From the NCBI GenBank assembly GCA_947579605.1, contig OX388306.1, positions 5,518,001 through 5,582,000 on the forward strand: a DNA stretch of 64,000 bases. The letters are read 5' to 3'. Source of the stretch: Athripsodes cinereus. Taxonomy: Eukaryota > Arthropoda > Insecta > Trichoptera > Leptoceridae. The translations under genes and the position numbers were made by a program. The notes under the pieces are model-generated. The model was not told where the DNA came from. It worked only from the letters and a program-made list of their open reading frames with translations, and made no database searches. The first letter of the stretch is position 1, and every line of letters begins with the position of its first letter. Positions 1-18,300 of this stretch are shown here, piece after piece.

Positions 1-1199
1 TCCTCATAAATTTAACCCCAACAGTTTCCTTTGCAATCATGATTCAGATAATAAGAGGAATGTTATCAAAAAATAATAATTCCCAATAAACTTTTGAATA
101 TATATTGTTTTTTTACTAGGTATAATTTAGCAGGTTATGGATTAGTTGATAAAAATATTATATTGATTGTTAATCATTTTTTATTGTTTTATTATGTTAT
201 AAGCGCATATTTATTTATGTTATTGGTAGACCAATATACTGCTCCAATACTTTTAACTCACCGAATATTTAAATTTCAATTTATTCACTTATGAAACTGG
301 ATGTTTAATATATTTAACTTTATTATTTTTATTTAGGAAAATACTTGAACAAAATTATTTTTTTATATTGTTTTGTATTATTTTTAGAAATGGGTCGTAT
401 AGGTGAATGAAATTGGTTCAGAATACTCAGGAAATGTTAGAACCTGAAGCCTTTTGGATCAGATACGTGGTAGGGCATTATATGGTAAGATAAATCGCTT
501 AACTTCTAAAATCCTCTTTGCCTACAGCTTAAAGAGATGTGGTGTTTTAAAAGGGTAGATAAATACAGAACAACTAGATGTTATTTTATGTTGATGAGTT
601 AGTGGAAGGCAATATGCTCACCAATTGTTTTATTGTAATTATTTTTAACACGGTGACAGAATTGTCATCCACACTTCTCACTATTATACAACCAGATAAG
701 TTTCCATATGATCACTCATAATCACACAAAATTGTACAGTCTAATATTGGAAAAAAAAATCAATTAGTTATCGAAGGTTTTATAATTATTTAAATTGTTT
801 TATACTCTGTAAAATATTTTGCACATTGGCTCATAGTATAGATGTGCATTTTATTCCATTCACTTTACTTATGATTATTTATTTATTATATGTTTTTTTT
901 TTATAATTTGTTGCCTCCTGTAGCTGATTATCCTGCCATCGCAACCATATTTTATTTCATTGTGATGTAGTGAAGTGCACAATTATTTTTGTACCTCTCA
1001 TTTAAATTCTTTATACCACAAAGACATTAATAAAATTTATTTTATTGTGTTATACAATTATTCATTATTTAAAGTTTTTGTTTGCGTGTATTGTTAGCGG
1101 TTAGTGCATTGTCTATTAAAAAAAAAACTTTTGATTTACGTAATTGTTTGATATACTGTAAATAGTTTGATGTTTTGACGTTGCACCATAAAAAAAAAT
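1..1199. other. AT-rich upstream region, no certain gene
   Basis: No recognisable protein or RNA gene. The one exon-like segment is 422-484: 21 open codons between an AG (ending at 421) and a good donor (GTAAGA at 485). I could not match its peptide to a family. The rest is low-complexity A/T sequence that could be JNK promoter, 5' UTR intron or intergenic DNA. Confidence 0.4.
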
Positions 1200-7295
<6,096 letters not shown>

Positions 7296-8044
7296 GCAAC
7301 AGCTAAAAACCAATGCACAATCAAAACACAATCTAGTGACTCTACGTAGCACGCACTAATTCTTGTTCTTAGGTTGTACTTGTTCATATCACAAATATCT
7401 TATGAAAGGGTAACTAATATTTCTATTTGGTCAAAAATTTGAGGCACTTATTCAACCAGTTGAAAATAATAATACTGATTATTTCATATTGTAATACTTG
7501 TGAACGGTATAGAGAAGGAGCAAGCGGGATCTATGATCAGTGGTATTGATTAAAAACATTGTAGCTTCGTAACACAATAGTGATAATGTAGAAACCAGTT
7601 ATGCTTTATGAAGTATTTTGACAATGATTGAATTATGTCTTTCCTCTGGAAAAATCAAATTGAAAATATCTGGTGCTATATTAATTTGTTCACAAAAAAA
7701 TTATTTACCTTATTTACATAAAGCTAATTACTATAATTTATTATTTTTTACCTTACCAGCTTTGATATTAAAAGACGCTTTTCCGATGACGATGTTTAAC
7801 AGTTACATTATTTTATTTATTTATTTGATCACATAAAGGACTAACGTCTTTAACAGAAAATCATACATTACGTAATGATAAACAAATCACAAATATTTCA
7901 TTCAATCAAAGCATTATGCACCACAAACTGCATAAACAATAACATAATAGTTATTTATTCATTTATTTTATTCTTTTTGCACATCATTCTTATGATGGTT
8001 CCTTAACATTAGGATGATTATTTTGAGTCAAAAATGTACTAATT

Positions 8045-8235
8045 TAAAAAAAAATCTGGTATTGAAATAAACCCCAAACACCCTTGCAATAAGCTTTGAC
8101 TAGTTGTAAGAAGTAGCACCTCTGCAATAAACACACCCTCTGTATATTGATTTATTTGATGTAATAGGTCGGAAGCGGGTGGAAACGAACCCGAGATCTC
8201 TTGATTGAAAGTCCTAGACCTTACCATAGACAATT
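8045..8235 (-). mobile_element. SINE remnant, family 3
   Basis: A tRNA-like head in reverse (complement of cgggtggaaacgaacccgag, a box B-like segment) is followed by a body ending at the A/T tract near 8045. Related pieces lie at about 24040-24215 (+), 25000-25075, 38285-38440 and 38640-38780 (-), all with the cttgattgaaagtc or ctggatttgaaataaac words. Confidence 0.5.
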
Positions 8236-8387
8236 TATTACTTACAGACTGATTTCAATATATATTCTGCCATTCTCAAGCGCAATATTTTGCTAATATG
8301 TCAGTATCCCTGTTGAAACTGGTTTGCATTATTATAAATTAATATGGTGTTTTTTTTTATAGGTTTTTGAACTCTAAACATTCATTG

Positions 8388-8996
8388 AAGAGATGCAACA
8401 AATAGTATATTTGCCAAATACCGAATATTATGCAAGGTCGTGTGCCGAATAACCGAATATTCGGCAAAACAATGACGAGAGCATGTAGTACTCCCGACCG
8501 CGCATCTTCGTATAGGTATATCATAGACATGTGTACTAGACTTACATTTTTTCTAAATTTTTGTGTTCCAACATTAATAATAACAATAGTATTATGTTCA
8601 CTCCATATCAAATAAAATTAATTAATTAGATATTTGAGGATTAATAATTAAGCATCTGCATCCAACAATGAAATAGCAACAATCTACAAGCTATTAGTTC
8701 CTTCCAGTTTTACATTTAAACTATTCGGCAGAATACCGAATACTTAAAATGTTGCTGACTAGGCAGAATACCAAATAGCTGCCGAATATCGAATATATAT
8801 TTGAGGATTAATTATTATGCATCTGCAGCTGATAATGAAATAGCAACAATCTACAAGCAATTAGTTCCTTCCAGTTTTACATTTAAACTATTCGGCAATA
8901 GATAATAGACTAAATATTCGGTATTCGGCTGAATAGTTAAAATGTTGCTGAATAGGCAGAATACCAAATAGTTGCCAAATATTTGTTGCATCTCTA
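8388..8996. mobile_element. Non-autonomous hAT element with 8-bp target duplication
   Basis: Terminal repeats aagagatgcaaca and tgttgcatctcta are flanked by identical 8-bp copies of attcattg (8380-8387 and 8997-9004), the size expected for hAT. The interior is full of attcggcaa motifs and holds a direct internal duplication (about 8629-8740 and 8802-8895). No transposase. A related copy in the opposite orientation is at 33632-34172. Confidence 0.85.
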
Positions 8997-9853
8997 ATTC
9001 ATTGTTATGAATAAAACTTCTTAGTCATTCCTTCCAAAAACGCAGCTTAATTTTACTTTTGCTGAAGTGCCTTGTCTTTGTTTTAGACATTTTACGTAAG
9101 TAGTAGCAATAAGAGGCAATATATTTATATTTATGTATAAATTACATAGTTTAATGATTAGTAATATATTTTTATTAGTTACAAATAACCGTGATATGTT
9201 ATATGTCTCATATTGTATTTTATATAATGATATATTTTTTTATAATTATATAATTAGTTTATATAATAATATATTGTAAATAAAATTATCAACTTTTAAA
9301 CAGTCACTTATTTAATACCTTTTATTAGTTTAAAATATTTACATATAAATATTTAATTTCAATTCAACCTGAGATGTTTTGTGTTGTGTAAATTTGTTTA
9401 AATTCTGAAGACTTAGTTGGAAGATATTGCTGTTTTGCAATAGCTGTTATGTGTATGATTCTTTCTTGTTTTATAGTAAAGAAAAAACTAAATGTAGACA
9501 GAGAAAAAATGTGTATCTTAGATTTACAAGCAGTCTTTTGCAGTGTTGTGGGTTCAGGTCAAGAAAAGACTTCATGTATTTTAAATAATACTATTTATTA
9601 ATATTGACTAAAGCCAACTATAGTTAGCGACATCACCCCAAGCGTTCAGTATATAGAAGCCATAGACCCAAGACTTGTTCATAGACAATGATCACTTCTA
9701 CAACATGCAGATCAGAAGAATGATTTGACTCAATGAATAACTTATCCAAGATTTTTTCAAATATGAAGGATTTAGACACGTGATTGCACTTTATAGAGAC
9801 CAAAATATTACCATTAAGTTATCAATAGCATGGTAAGATCAAAGAACTCATTA

Positions 9854-10084
9854 ATTGAATACTGGAAATAAAATAGGGGCTAAGCGCCAAAACAAAAATA
9901 CATCTTTTTTCGTTAATCGGTTGTGTATGCTAACGCCAATCCCCCAAAAAAGTATAAGTTTCACGCCTGTCTGTTTTCGGCTCTTAGATCCATCGAAAAA
10001 TTTCTTAGTCGGTAAGTGCAACACATTTTTATTATTAAAAAAATTGCCTGGCGCTTAGCCCCTATTTAATTTCCAGCATTCAAT
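9854..10084. mobile_element. Fold-back MITE
   Basis: The arms at 9854-9890 and 10049-10084 are near-perfect inverted copies over more than 30 bases, carrying aggggctaagcgcca and tggcgcttagcccct. The spacer has no coding sequence. Superfamily not assigned. Confidence 0.75.
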
Positions 10085-12329
10085 TTATCTAAGATTTTCA
10101 TATTATCCATCAAAAACATAATGGTGCAACATGAAAAAATATAGGTACTCAGTAGGAAAAGAGAGGAGATGCTCGTTGCTGTTCGTGGTCCATTATCTGG
10201 ACCTGTAGGACATGCAGACTCGGTGGCCACAAGGAAAAACTTTTTCGCCTTCAAAAACTTCTGTACTTTCTTTGGTAGCCTAATATCCCCTTCAAGTAAC
10301 TAACGATGCTGCATAGCGAGGAAGGCATATTCCCATTTCTTCCCTTCCCTTTTTGCACCAACATTTTTGGTGTGTGGCCACTGAATCTAGAGTGCTCGCT
10401 TGGGGCAGCATTTCTCGCTTTAATGCGACATTAAATCCTGTTTGTGCATGTGTTATTAAATCGTTATGGAGAAACCTATCTCCGGATACGGCATGAGGTA
10501 TGTGGCGGGCGCTGCCCTTCTTAAAAAAAAATATAGGTACTTTCAAAATATTCCTATAGGCTGATAAATAAAAACATTTCTGTTATTAATATGTGCATGA
10601 ATCTAGGCATTCATTTAAAAATGATACACATTAATTCAAAAGGAATAAAAGCTAATATGAGCTATGAAACACCTGAGAATTTTGAATAGACAACCACCAT
10701 TTAAAAGGTGTGAGTAATAATCAAACTCATTATAATCAAGGTTAAATAAATACAATATGTTTGAATGTTTACAGAGTAATTGTAAATTAGTTAACCTCCA
10801 GTATTAAAAACGATAAGTATTTCCTAATTATAGACAGACACTTGAGTCAGTACAGTACCTACTTATTCATACTGGTTTGGGAAATAAAGATTCAAGGAAA
10901 CAAATTTATATAAAAAAGGCAAAACTAAAAACACAAATAAAACCTTACATCATTAATGTAGTTGGGATATTCAAAGCATAAGGAGTTATATGAAAAGTAA
11001 GTGTGTAATAAATTTTATTATTTTGATTTTTAATAAAACAAATATTATTCATTTACTAGCTTTTTAAACCCAGCTCAGCACAGAATATAATAATGAATAA
11101 AGAATTTTAAATTCCAATGTTTTAATCAAAAAACATGGTGAATAAAATGTTTGCTATCTATTTAACTTGGTGTCGTAAAAACTGTTTATTTATTATGTAA
11201 AGTTTTAAGTAACTCTTGCCCTGAGGGAGGCGCAAGGCGAAAGCACTCAATCAATGAGTAGATTAGTGTATTTATTCAACGATTGATTAAATACAGCATC
11301 ACAGTGAAAATTAAGTGTTTTTGTGTACATTTTAATATTAACACATAAACATTAAATTTTATATAATTATGCGGTTGTGTACCGAATTCTTTGTACTACC
11401 AGAAAAATGCAGTCTATGTAGTATAAAACAGGTAACTGGACAGTCAATGCCGTACTATGCTTCATTTCTAATGATAGAATTATGCAAATCTTTTTAAGAA
11501 ATGCAAACTGTGAACTAGACAACTTATATTTACCTACTGTATGAAGTGTCCATGTGTAGGCTTCGGATGCCTCTCACAATGCACCATTCTTACAACAGTA
11601 TCGGAGCGTTATGGATGTCGAAACTGCATAATATTTTTTGCATTACATTATTGATTACTCAAGTTGTTTTTAATTTAATGGGCAACTACGTGATTGAAAA
11701 CTTGATAAAATTAAATAAAAACACTTGTTACAAAAACATATATTTAATTTTAAATAATAATTACAAAGTACATCTCATTTTCATGTGAATTATATTAAAT
11801 TTTAAAAATTAATGAAAGAATAATACCTACATAAAGAGAAGTTGGCAACACTGTCAACGCTTTGTTTACATTTTTCATCCAGGCTGTTTTTTTTTTAACT
11901 TAAATTTCATAACAGTTATTGAATATTTTGAAGTGGTGGATTTAAGAATACAGTGCTCATTACATCAAGAAAATGGTGAGTTCCCACACTAACTCATTGA
12001 TGAAGGCTGAAGACGAAAACAGTATGCCACGTACCACAGTCAAGATGGCAGTGAATATATCGCTGGAGATTTTTGCTTATACGCAAATAAACCTTCGGGA
12101 ACAGAAGTTGGATGATAAACGGTGCGGCACTACTATATCTATATCATTACCGTCACTTATAATTAAAAATCATGTATGAAAATCTATCTTAAGTTTATTT
12201 ATTACATAGTACCAACTAATAACAGTAGATTTCATAGTTTTCAAACAAATATTACACAAAACATAAAGCTACACTTAAAAAAATAATTATACAGAAATAA
12301 TAAAATGATTTTTATTATAATTAACTGAT

Positions 12330-13040
12330 TTATAAAACATCATAATCATCATCCTCCCTCTTTCTCTTGCCTCCCTGAGCTTCATCTGTCTCCATTTTTA
12401 CAACAGTCTGCCCTCCAGCCTCTCCTGGTTTAACAACTTTAGTCAACGGTTTACCCAACACTTTGTTCGCTGAAGTAAACTTGAATACAGGTTTAGGTAC
12501 ATTTACAGTCTGAGTTTTGGATACAGTCACCACGTTAGCATTTCTCTTCATCACCATTTGATTTCCTCCTTTCCCAGCCTTGTTCCCTACACCTGTTATG
12601 TTCTTTACGGCAGTCTTCTTCGTTATGTGTGTTTTAACAAGTTTAAAGTTGCATCCAGACAAGCAGTAACGATCTGGAGGAAGTCTGAGTCCACAATGTG
12701 GTTTTATCAAAGGCAATGGTGTCACATTTTTACTCCTAGCAACTTCTAATAGCACTTCCCTAGGAGGGGGTGTAGTGAATGACTTATCCATTTGCATTTG
12801 CACAGCCAACCTTACATCTTCCAAGTCAATCGCTTTTTTCTTAGCGTGATTCGCAAACACTCTCGCATCGTCCAAGATGAACGTAACATACCGATAAGTA
12901 AACTCCAATAGCTGATTGATAACTCTTGGTTCATATTCCATGATTCCCATGTCTTTCATAATAGACATTATAACCTGTGCATCCTTTGGGATGTGCTTCG
13001 TCTGAGTGGCCACTTTCGATTTATCATTTTTATCCGTCAT
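12330..13040 (-). CDS. Taf9: TAF9, TFIID/SAGA subunit
   Basis: TBP-associated factor 9, a histone-fold protein that pairs with TAF6 in TFIID and is shared with SAGA-type coactivators in the nucleus. One uninterrupted exon of 236 codons. The histone fold occupies about residues 14-80 ([17 protein letters not shown], the [18 protein letters not shown] helix, the [19 protein letters not shown] region). It is followed by the conserved TAF9 segment around 105-130 ([20 protein letters not shown]). The C-terminal half is basic and low complexity, ending in an acidic tail, as in other insect TAF9 proteins. The start is the first Met in frame and matches the family's short N-terminus. An AATAAA on the minus strand lies about 15 bases past the stop (12311-12317). 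Transcribed away from Hadh. Confidence 0.95.
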   Translation of the reverse strand: MTDKNDKSKVATQTKHIPKDAQVIMSIMKDMGIMEYEPRVINQLLEFTYRYVTFILDDARVFANHAKKKAIDLEDVRLAVQMQMDKSFTTPPPREVLLEVARSKNVTPLPLIKPHCGLRLPPDRYCLSGCNFKLVKTHITKKTAVKNITGVGNKAGKGGNQMVMKRNANVVTVSKTQTVNVPKPVFKFTSANKVLGKPLTKVVKPGEAGGQTVVKMETDEAQGGKRKREDDDYDVL

Positions 13041-13790
13041 TTTGAAATGAGCTGTGTCTCACTTTTGCAATATATTACAAAATAAAACACTATACTAAAT
13101 AAAATAACATTACACGAATATGACGACCAACAACTTCACCATTGTTTTCGTTTTGAAAAATAAAAGAAAATGGTTGCATATTCCACAGATATTTTACAGT
13201 TCATAAGTTTTTCTATGGTTTCGGTTAAGTCCTCTTCTTGATTCACACATTGCTAATCCATTGCTATACTCTGTGTTTAACTTTTTCCTACATCTGATTA
13301 TCATGAAGATAGTTACAACTCATCAATCCTTTGCATTTTTATATGACCAAACCGTAGGATATAGTTTTGGTAAGTTTCGTTATAAGTTTTTTGTTTTGAA
13401 TTTATAGAATGTAAGTAAGATTATTCTTACAAACTTAATATTTTAATTGTTGTTTATTTTATAATATTTTATTTACGCAACTCCAGCACTCCGTATACCG
13501 TACGTAAACTCATTAAAAACATGCACCATATTGAGATCAAAGTCCAATTTAATCGGTGACAAATGACAGCTAAACGTCAACGGATCATTATGATACTCCG
13601 ATTGGTTGAGCGCTGCAATCGCTTTTTTCATATCAAAATATTTTAGTTCCTTCTTCTTCCGCACTCAAATGGTCAAGAAACGTTTAGGATCATTTACTGA
13701 TTATAAATTTCGATTTCATTTTGAGCGAGGAAAGAAATCAGTCTGCTATCCCCGGCATAACATTTTCATTTTATTCAATTTAATCATACA
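13041..13790. promoter_or_regulatory. Divergent TAF9/Hadh intergenic region
   Basis: This 750-bp gap separates two divergently transcribed genes, so it should hold both promoters and 5' UTRs. I see no TATA box I would defend. The stretch around 13480-13660 is less AT-rich and lies nearest the Hadh start. Role inferred from position only. Confidence 0.45.
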
Positions 13791-15346
13791 ATGGCCAACC
13801 AATTTCTTGTACTTAGCAGAGGATTCGCTACGTCGGGAGTTGTAAAAGCAGCAATAAAAAATGTTACAGTTGTTGGGGGTGGTTTGATGGGATCAGGAAT
13901 TGCTCAAGTAAGTTTTTTTTAATTTAATTTTGTCACATAACATTATACATATTGACCTTAGTAAGTATGTCTTACGATATTCACCATGTAAAAATCTTAT
14001 TTATATGTTTTTAGTGATCTGCTTTCTAGAATTCTCAATACTTAACAACTTCTCAGTCTCCTTGTAATCACATTCATTAAGTTAATTCTATGCTGAAACC
14101 TGTTTTATATAACATAACTTTTAGTTGATTCTGCCTAAAAAGTCTAAAGCATTGTAGAAATTAAATTCTGAGCATGGATTGGAAGAGTTTTAGCTTGTGT
14201 ATATTCTCATATTATCATAAAATAAAGATTACTGTTATCTCCATATCTTGAATGAAAATATTATATAATTTATTTATTTATTAAGCTTCAGATACACAAA
14301 GAGTGAAAGATATAGAAAATACAAATATGTAAGCAATAACAATGTTCTATTAGTCTTCCATGCAAGAAGTGCACACAGCAATGACATAATTATAATACAA
14401 ACACACAACATCTGACAATCTCACTCACAATTTATAATGCCTTGTATATTTAAATTTATCACTTAGTTCAAATGATAAACATTTGGCTGTAAGCAATATT
14501 ATCAAAGTTGTCTTTTTACTGCAGAGAAAATGTTCTGTTTTTGACTTTTAACTCTCCTACTTATAATAATAATAATAAAGATAATTTATATTTTGCGTCG
14601 TTTAATGATCCGTGACCATCTCAAGGGCGCCATGGCTTTTCTTGAAAAGCAGTGTTTTCAGCTTACTCCCGAACGTTGCTATATTGTCGTTGCATGTTTA
14701 AAATAGTGTATGTGAATAAATAAATGTTATCACATTACTAGAATTTATGACAACAACTTTTTATGATATTAAAATTTAATAGGTATTTTAAGAATAGGTA
14801 TGCATACATGCCAATAAAAAGTTATAACAACAATTTTGATGCCCTAATGAAAAGTTTTTTTAAGAGCATGCCTAAATAAAATGTTTCCATATACGTCATT
14901 TTAAATATGCAATGACAATGTCGCAATGAGATGGACACATAAAATTGTCATTATTTGAAAAACCTAGAGGAGGAATATGCAACAAAATGTTGGTAAATAT
15001 TCAGGAGATTCACTTCTAATTTTGTTATTTATTTATTTATTTATTCATCATAAACGGCACATTAGCCATTGACAATAAAGGTTTACAAATTAATATCGTT
15101 CACATAATAATATAACCAAGTATACATATAAAACCAAAATATAAAAACATTAACACAGTGGAAGTAAACAAAATCAAAACATATCAAAAATCCATTAGTT
15201 TATTTTTTTTCATTCTAAATTTCCCATTGGCTGTTAAACATTTTCGGGTGATTCTAACTCATTTTGTACTGTCCGCAAATCAGTAGAACACATAAAAAAT
15301 GTTTAAAATCACTCTGAATGATTATTCTTCAAATATTTTTTATTTA

Positions 15347-15391
<45 letters not shown>

Positions 15392-18300
15392 ATCTGTCAA
15401 ATAAACAGTTAATGCCTTTTTTAAAAAAAAATATTACAAAACAAAACAATGAATATACATTTCACATCCAATCAAAGTAGACACTTACTAATTATATATA
15501 AACAATAACTTAATAATAAAAGAAGGTTTTTTGAAAAGTATATTATGCTTAAGGGGCGTTCACATTTGTTCACTTTCAGTGATCACTCCGGATGATCCTC
15601 CAAGATGAACAGGCGTTTCATCAATAGTGATCACTAGCGATGACGGAGGAAAGAGATTACCACTCGTCATAATTTTGATGAAAGGTCCTTTCACTGAAAC
15701 GACCATAGACAAGTTTTATCTTATTATTTGTTTAATTGTCTATGAATTTGTATTGAATGTCAGAATCATGTACAAAATTATTATGCAGTCGAGAGCTATA
15801 TTAATTTATTTTAAGTGTTATTTTTCATTTTTGAATTTGTTTCATTATTTTTATACGAAAATACGTCAAACTACATACAACATGAGTGAGAGTGTTGACA
15901 TGGCAGTGAAAGCATAGGATGAACAAATGTGAACAGACGTGTTCACTTTCGATGAACAGGTTTGACCCTGATACTCTGGATGATCATCCAAAGTGAAGCA
16001 ATGTGAATGCTACTTTAGTAGTTTTTTTATCATTCTTGAGGCACTCCCCCCAATATTGACTGACTCTGCCGTAACAACCAACAAAATTATAAAACTGTTC
16101 TGCAAAATATCAACTTTGTATTAAAACTTTCTTCTAACTTCTAATCTAATCTAAAACTAAAAAAAATTCTTCCTTCCATTCCCCACCTATTGTGTACTTA
16201 CTTATATTGTTTTTTTTTGTACTACATAATAATGAATATATTTAAGATACTATAATTGGCGATGTAAATCAAATATTGAACTTGTAAATTACTTATTCCT
16301 ATTGTAAATGCTGTTGTATCTAAAGGAAAAATAAAAATAAAAAAAAAAAAAAAAAAAAAAAACGAGCATAAAACCAAAAATGTTACAACGCAACGAATTT
16401 AATATCTATGTAGTAGTTACTTCTAGAAACACGTGCATACCTACATATAATTAAAAATTAATTAAATACACTTATAGAAAAGAGCTAATGTGAATATAAT
16501 AATAATAATAATAAAAAGATAATTTATTTGGCGCTGTTTAATGGTCCGTGACCATCTCAAGAGCGCCGTGGCTTGTTAGTTAAGTTGGAAGCATCTTCTA
16601 GGTCAAACATGAAGTTCATGTAACGCTGCTGCCACTGCAGAGGACGGTCGGGACTTTGGGCAAACTCATCCCACATAGAACTCCATTCATTCACAGACAC
16701 CTCTCCATCTTTATTGGCATCAGTTCTCTGCCTCAGGACATCCCATATCTTGGTCATGGTGTCGTACGTCTCTACGTTCTTAGGATGACTCTGGGGCCAT
16801 CCACGACGAGTGCAGATTTTCTCAATAGCTAACTCGAAGTCCTTCTTTTCGAGCGTTCCACTTTGGTTGACATCAAAGAAAACGTTGGACACATAGAGAA
16901 GCTTCTTCTTACGGAGATATGAGATAGGCATCGTGGTAAATTGGAATCGTTAGACAAAGCAGTATTTTTGTCTCTTTCACCCGCTGTGTTGTTGCGAGTA
17001 GTCGGTGTTGTTATCCTTTTCTGTTACACTACCGGACATACACTGATCACTACACGGTGGCACTTGTGAGACAACAAAGTGATTCCCGGAAGGGGTCGAA
17101 TATACAACATGTACGCTAATTAATGAACACAAATATAGGCACATAAAATTAACAAAAATCATTTACCAATATAATTATCAAACTCTATCTAGAAATGTTG
17201 TGAATAAATAAACTATTATTATGATTGCCATGTCATGGTGATCATTATTATTATTATACACTTCTTAGTGTCGTCTGTTGAACTTGAACCTCATCTATCT
17301 TATCTGCAATGTATGTAATAATTCATGGATACCTGTTATTATTCCTTCTTATCTCTACTCACTAACATGCTAAAACATATCATTGTTGCTTATTCAAAAA
17401 GGGGTATGTGAATTTATAACTGTTTTGACATTTCTAGAATAAACTGTCTATAATGACATAACCATTTTATAAAGTCAATTGTTGAAGGGTGTTTGTGTTC
17501 ACACTGTGAAAATTCATATTCAATATTTATAAGACAATCAAAACACTGTTATAATTTTCACCACATTTATTCAAACTCTAACGTTTTCGCCCACTTCAAT
17601 GGGCATTCTCAAGAGTACTGAAACAATAAAAATGTCACCTACAAAAACTGAAGGTAGTCAAAGAGAACATTACATTCCGAATGTGGTGATCGACGTCTGA
17701 ACGCAATGGAAGCTTTGGAAATATTTAAGCATCAGGATAATATTGTAAATATCCAAATTCCCGCTAAGTCCCCATTACTAGTTTACCCTGTCTCACCTAA
17801 TGTTATACCTACCAATGCCACTCCCCACTCTTCTACTGCAATCCCTGCACCCACCCCTCTCCCCCCTCTTTGACTACCTTCAGTTTTTGTAGGTGACATT
17901 TTTATCGTTTCAGTACTCTTGAGAATGCCCATTGAAGTGGGCGAAAACGTTAGAGTTTGAATAAATGTGGTGAAAATTATAACAGTGTTTTGATTGTCTT
18001 ATAAATATTTTATAAAGTGATTCTTAGTCTCAAATATTAAAATTAAAAACTTAAAGAATAATAATATCACATGCCAATAAAAAGTCCAAACAACAGTTTT
18101 AATGCCCTAATGAACAGTTTTTAAAAAGTATACCTAAATAAAAATGTTAGCACATACCTCTTATTGAATATGCAACGACGATATGTGAATCTTACATTAA
18201 ATGTGATTCAATGTTTGAAATCTTAATCTTTTTGAAAATAAGAAAAATCAAACAAAATTATTGAGTAATTCCACTGGGACTTTTGAAAGCCTCCACTCTC

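Larger units (their letters stand above)
7296..12300. other. JNK 3' UTR and intergenic DNA to TAF9
   Basis: No further host gene recognised. It contains a family-3 SINE (8045-8235), a hAT MITE (8388-8996) and a fold-back MITE (9854-10084). There is also an 84-codon minus-strand ORF at 10292-10546 of unknown identity, possibly a retroelement scrap. An AATAAA near 9279 is one of several candidate polyadenylation signals. Confidence 0.5.

Noticed and set aside
8357..8611. 84-codon minus ORF
   Set aside because: Falls mostly inside the hAT MITE and is not preserved in the sister copy.
10292..10546. 84-codon minus ORF
   Set aside because: Less AT-rich and possibly from a retroelement, but I could not match it to any family, so it is only noted in the region entry.
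13473..13845. Short ORFs on both strands between TAF9 and Hadh
   Set aside because: Overlapping frames in promoter DNA; the plus ORF runs out of frame through the Hadh start.
16977..17162. 61-codon minus ORF with a hydrophobic N-terminus
   Set aside because: Lies just upstream of the calexcitin-like ORF, probably its 5' UTR or flank; no domain, no splice logic.
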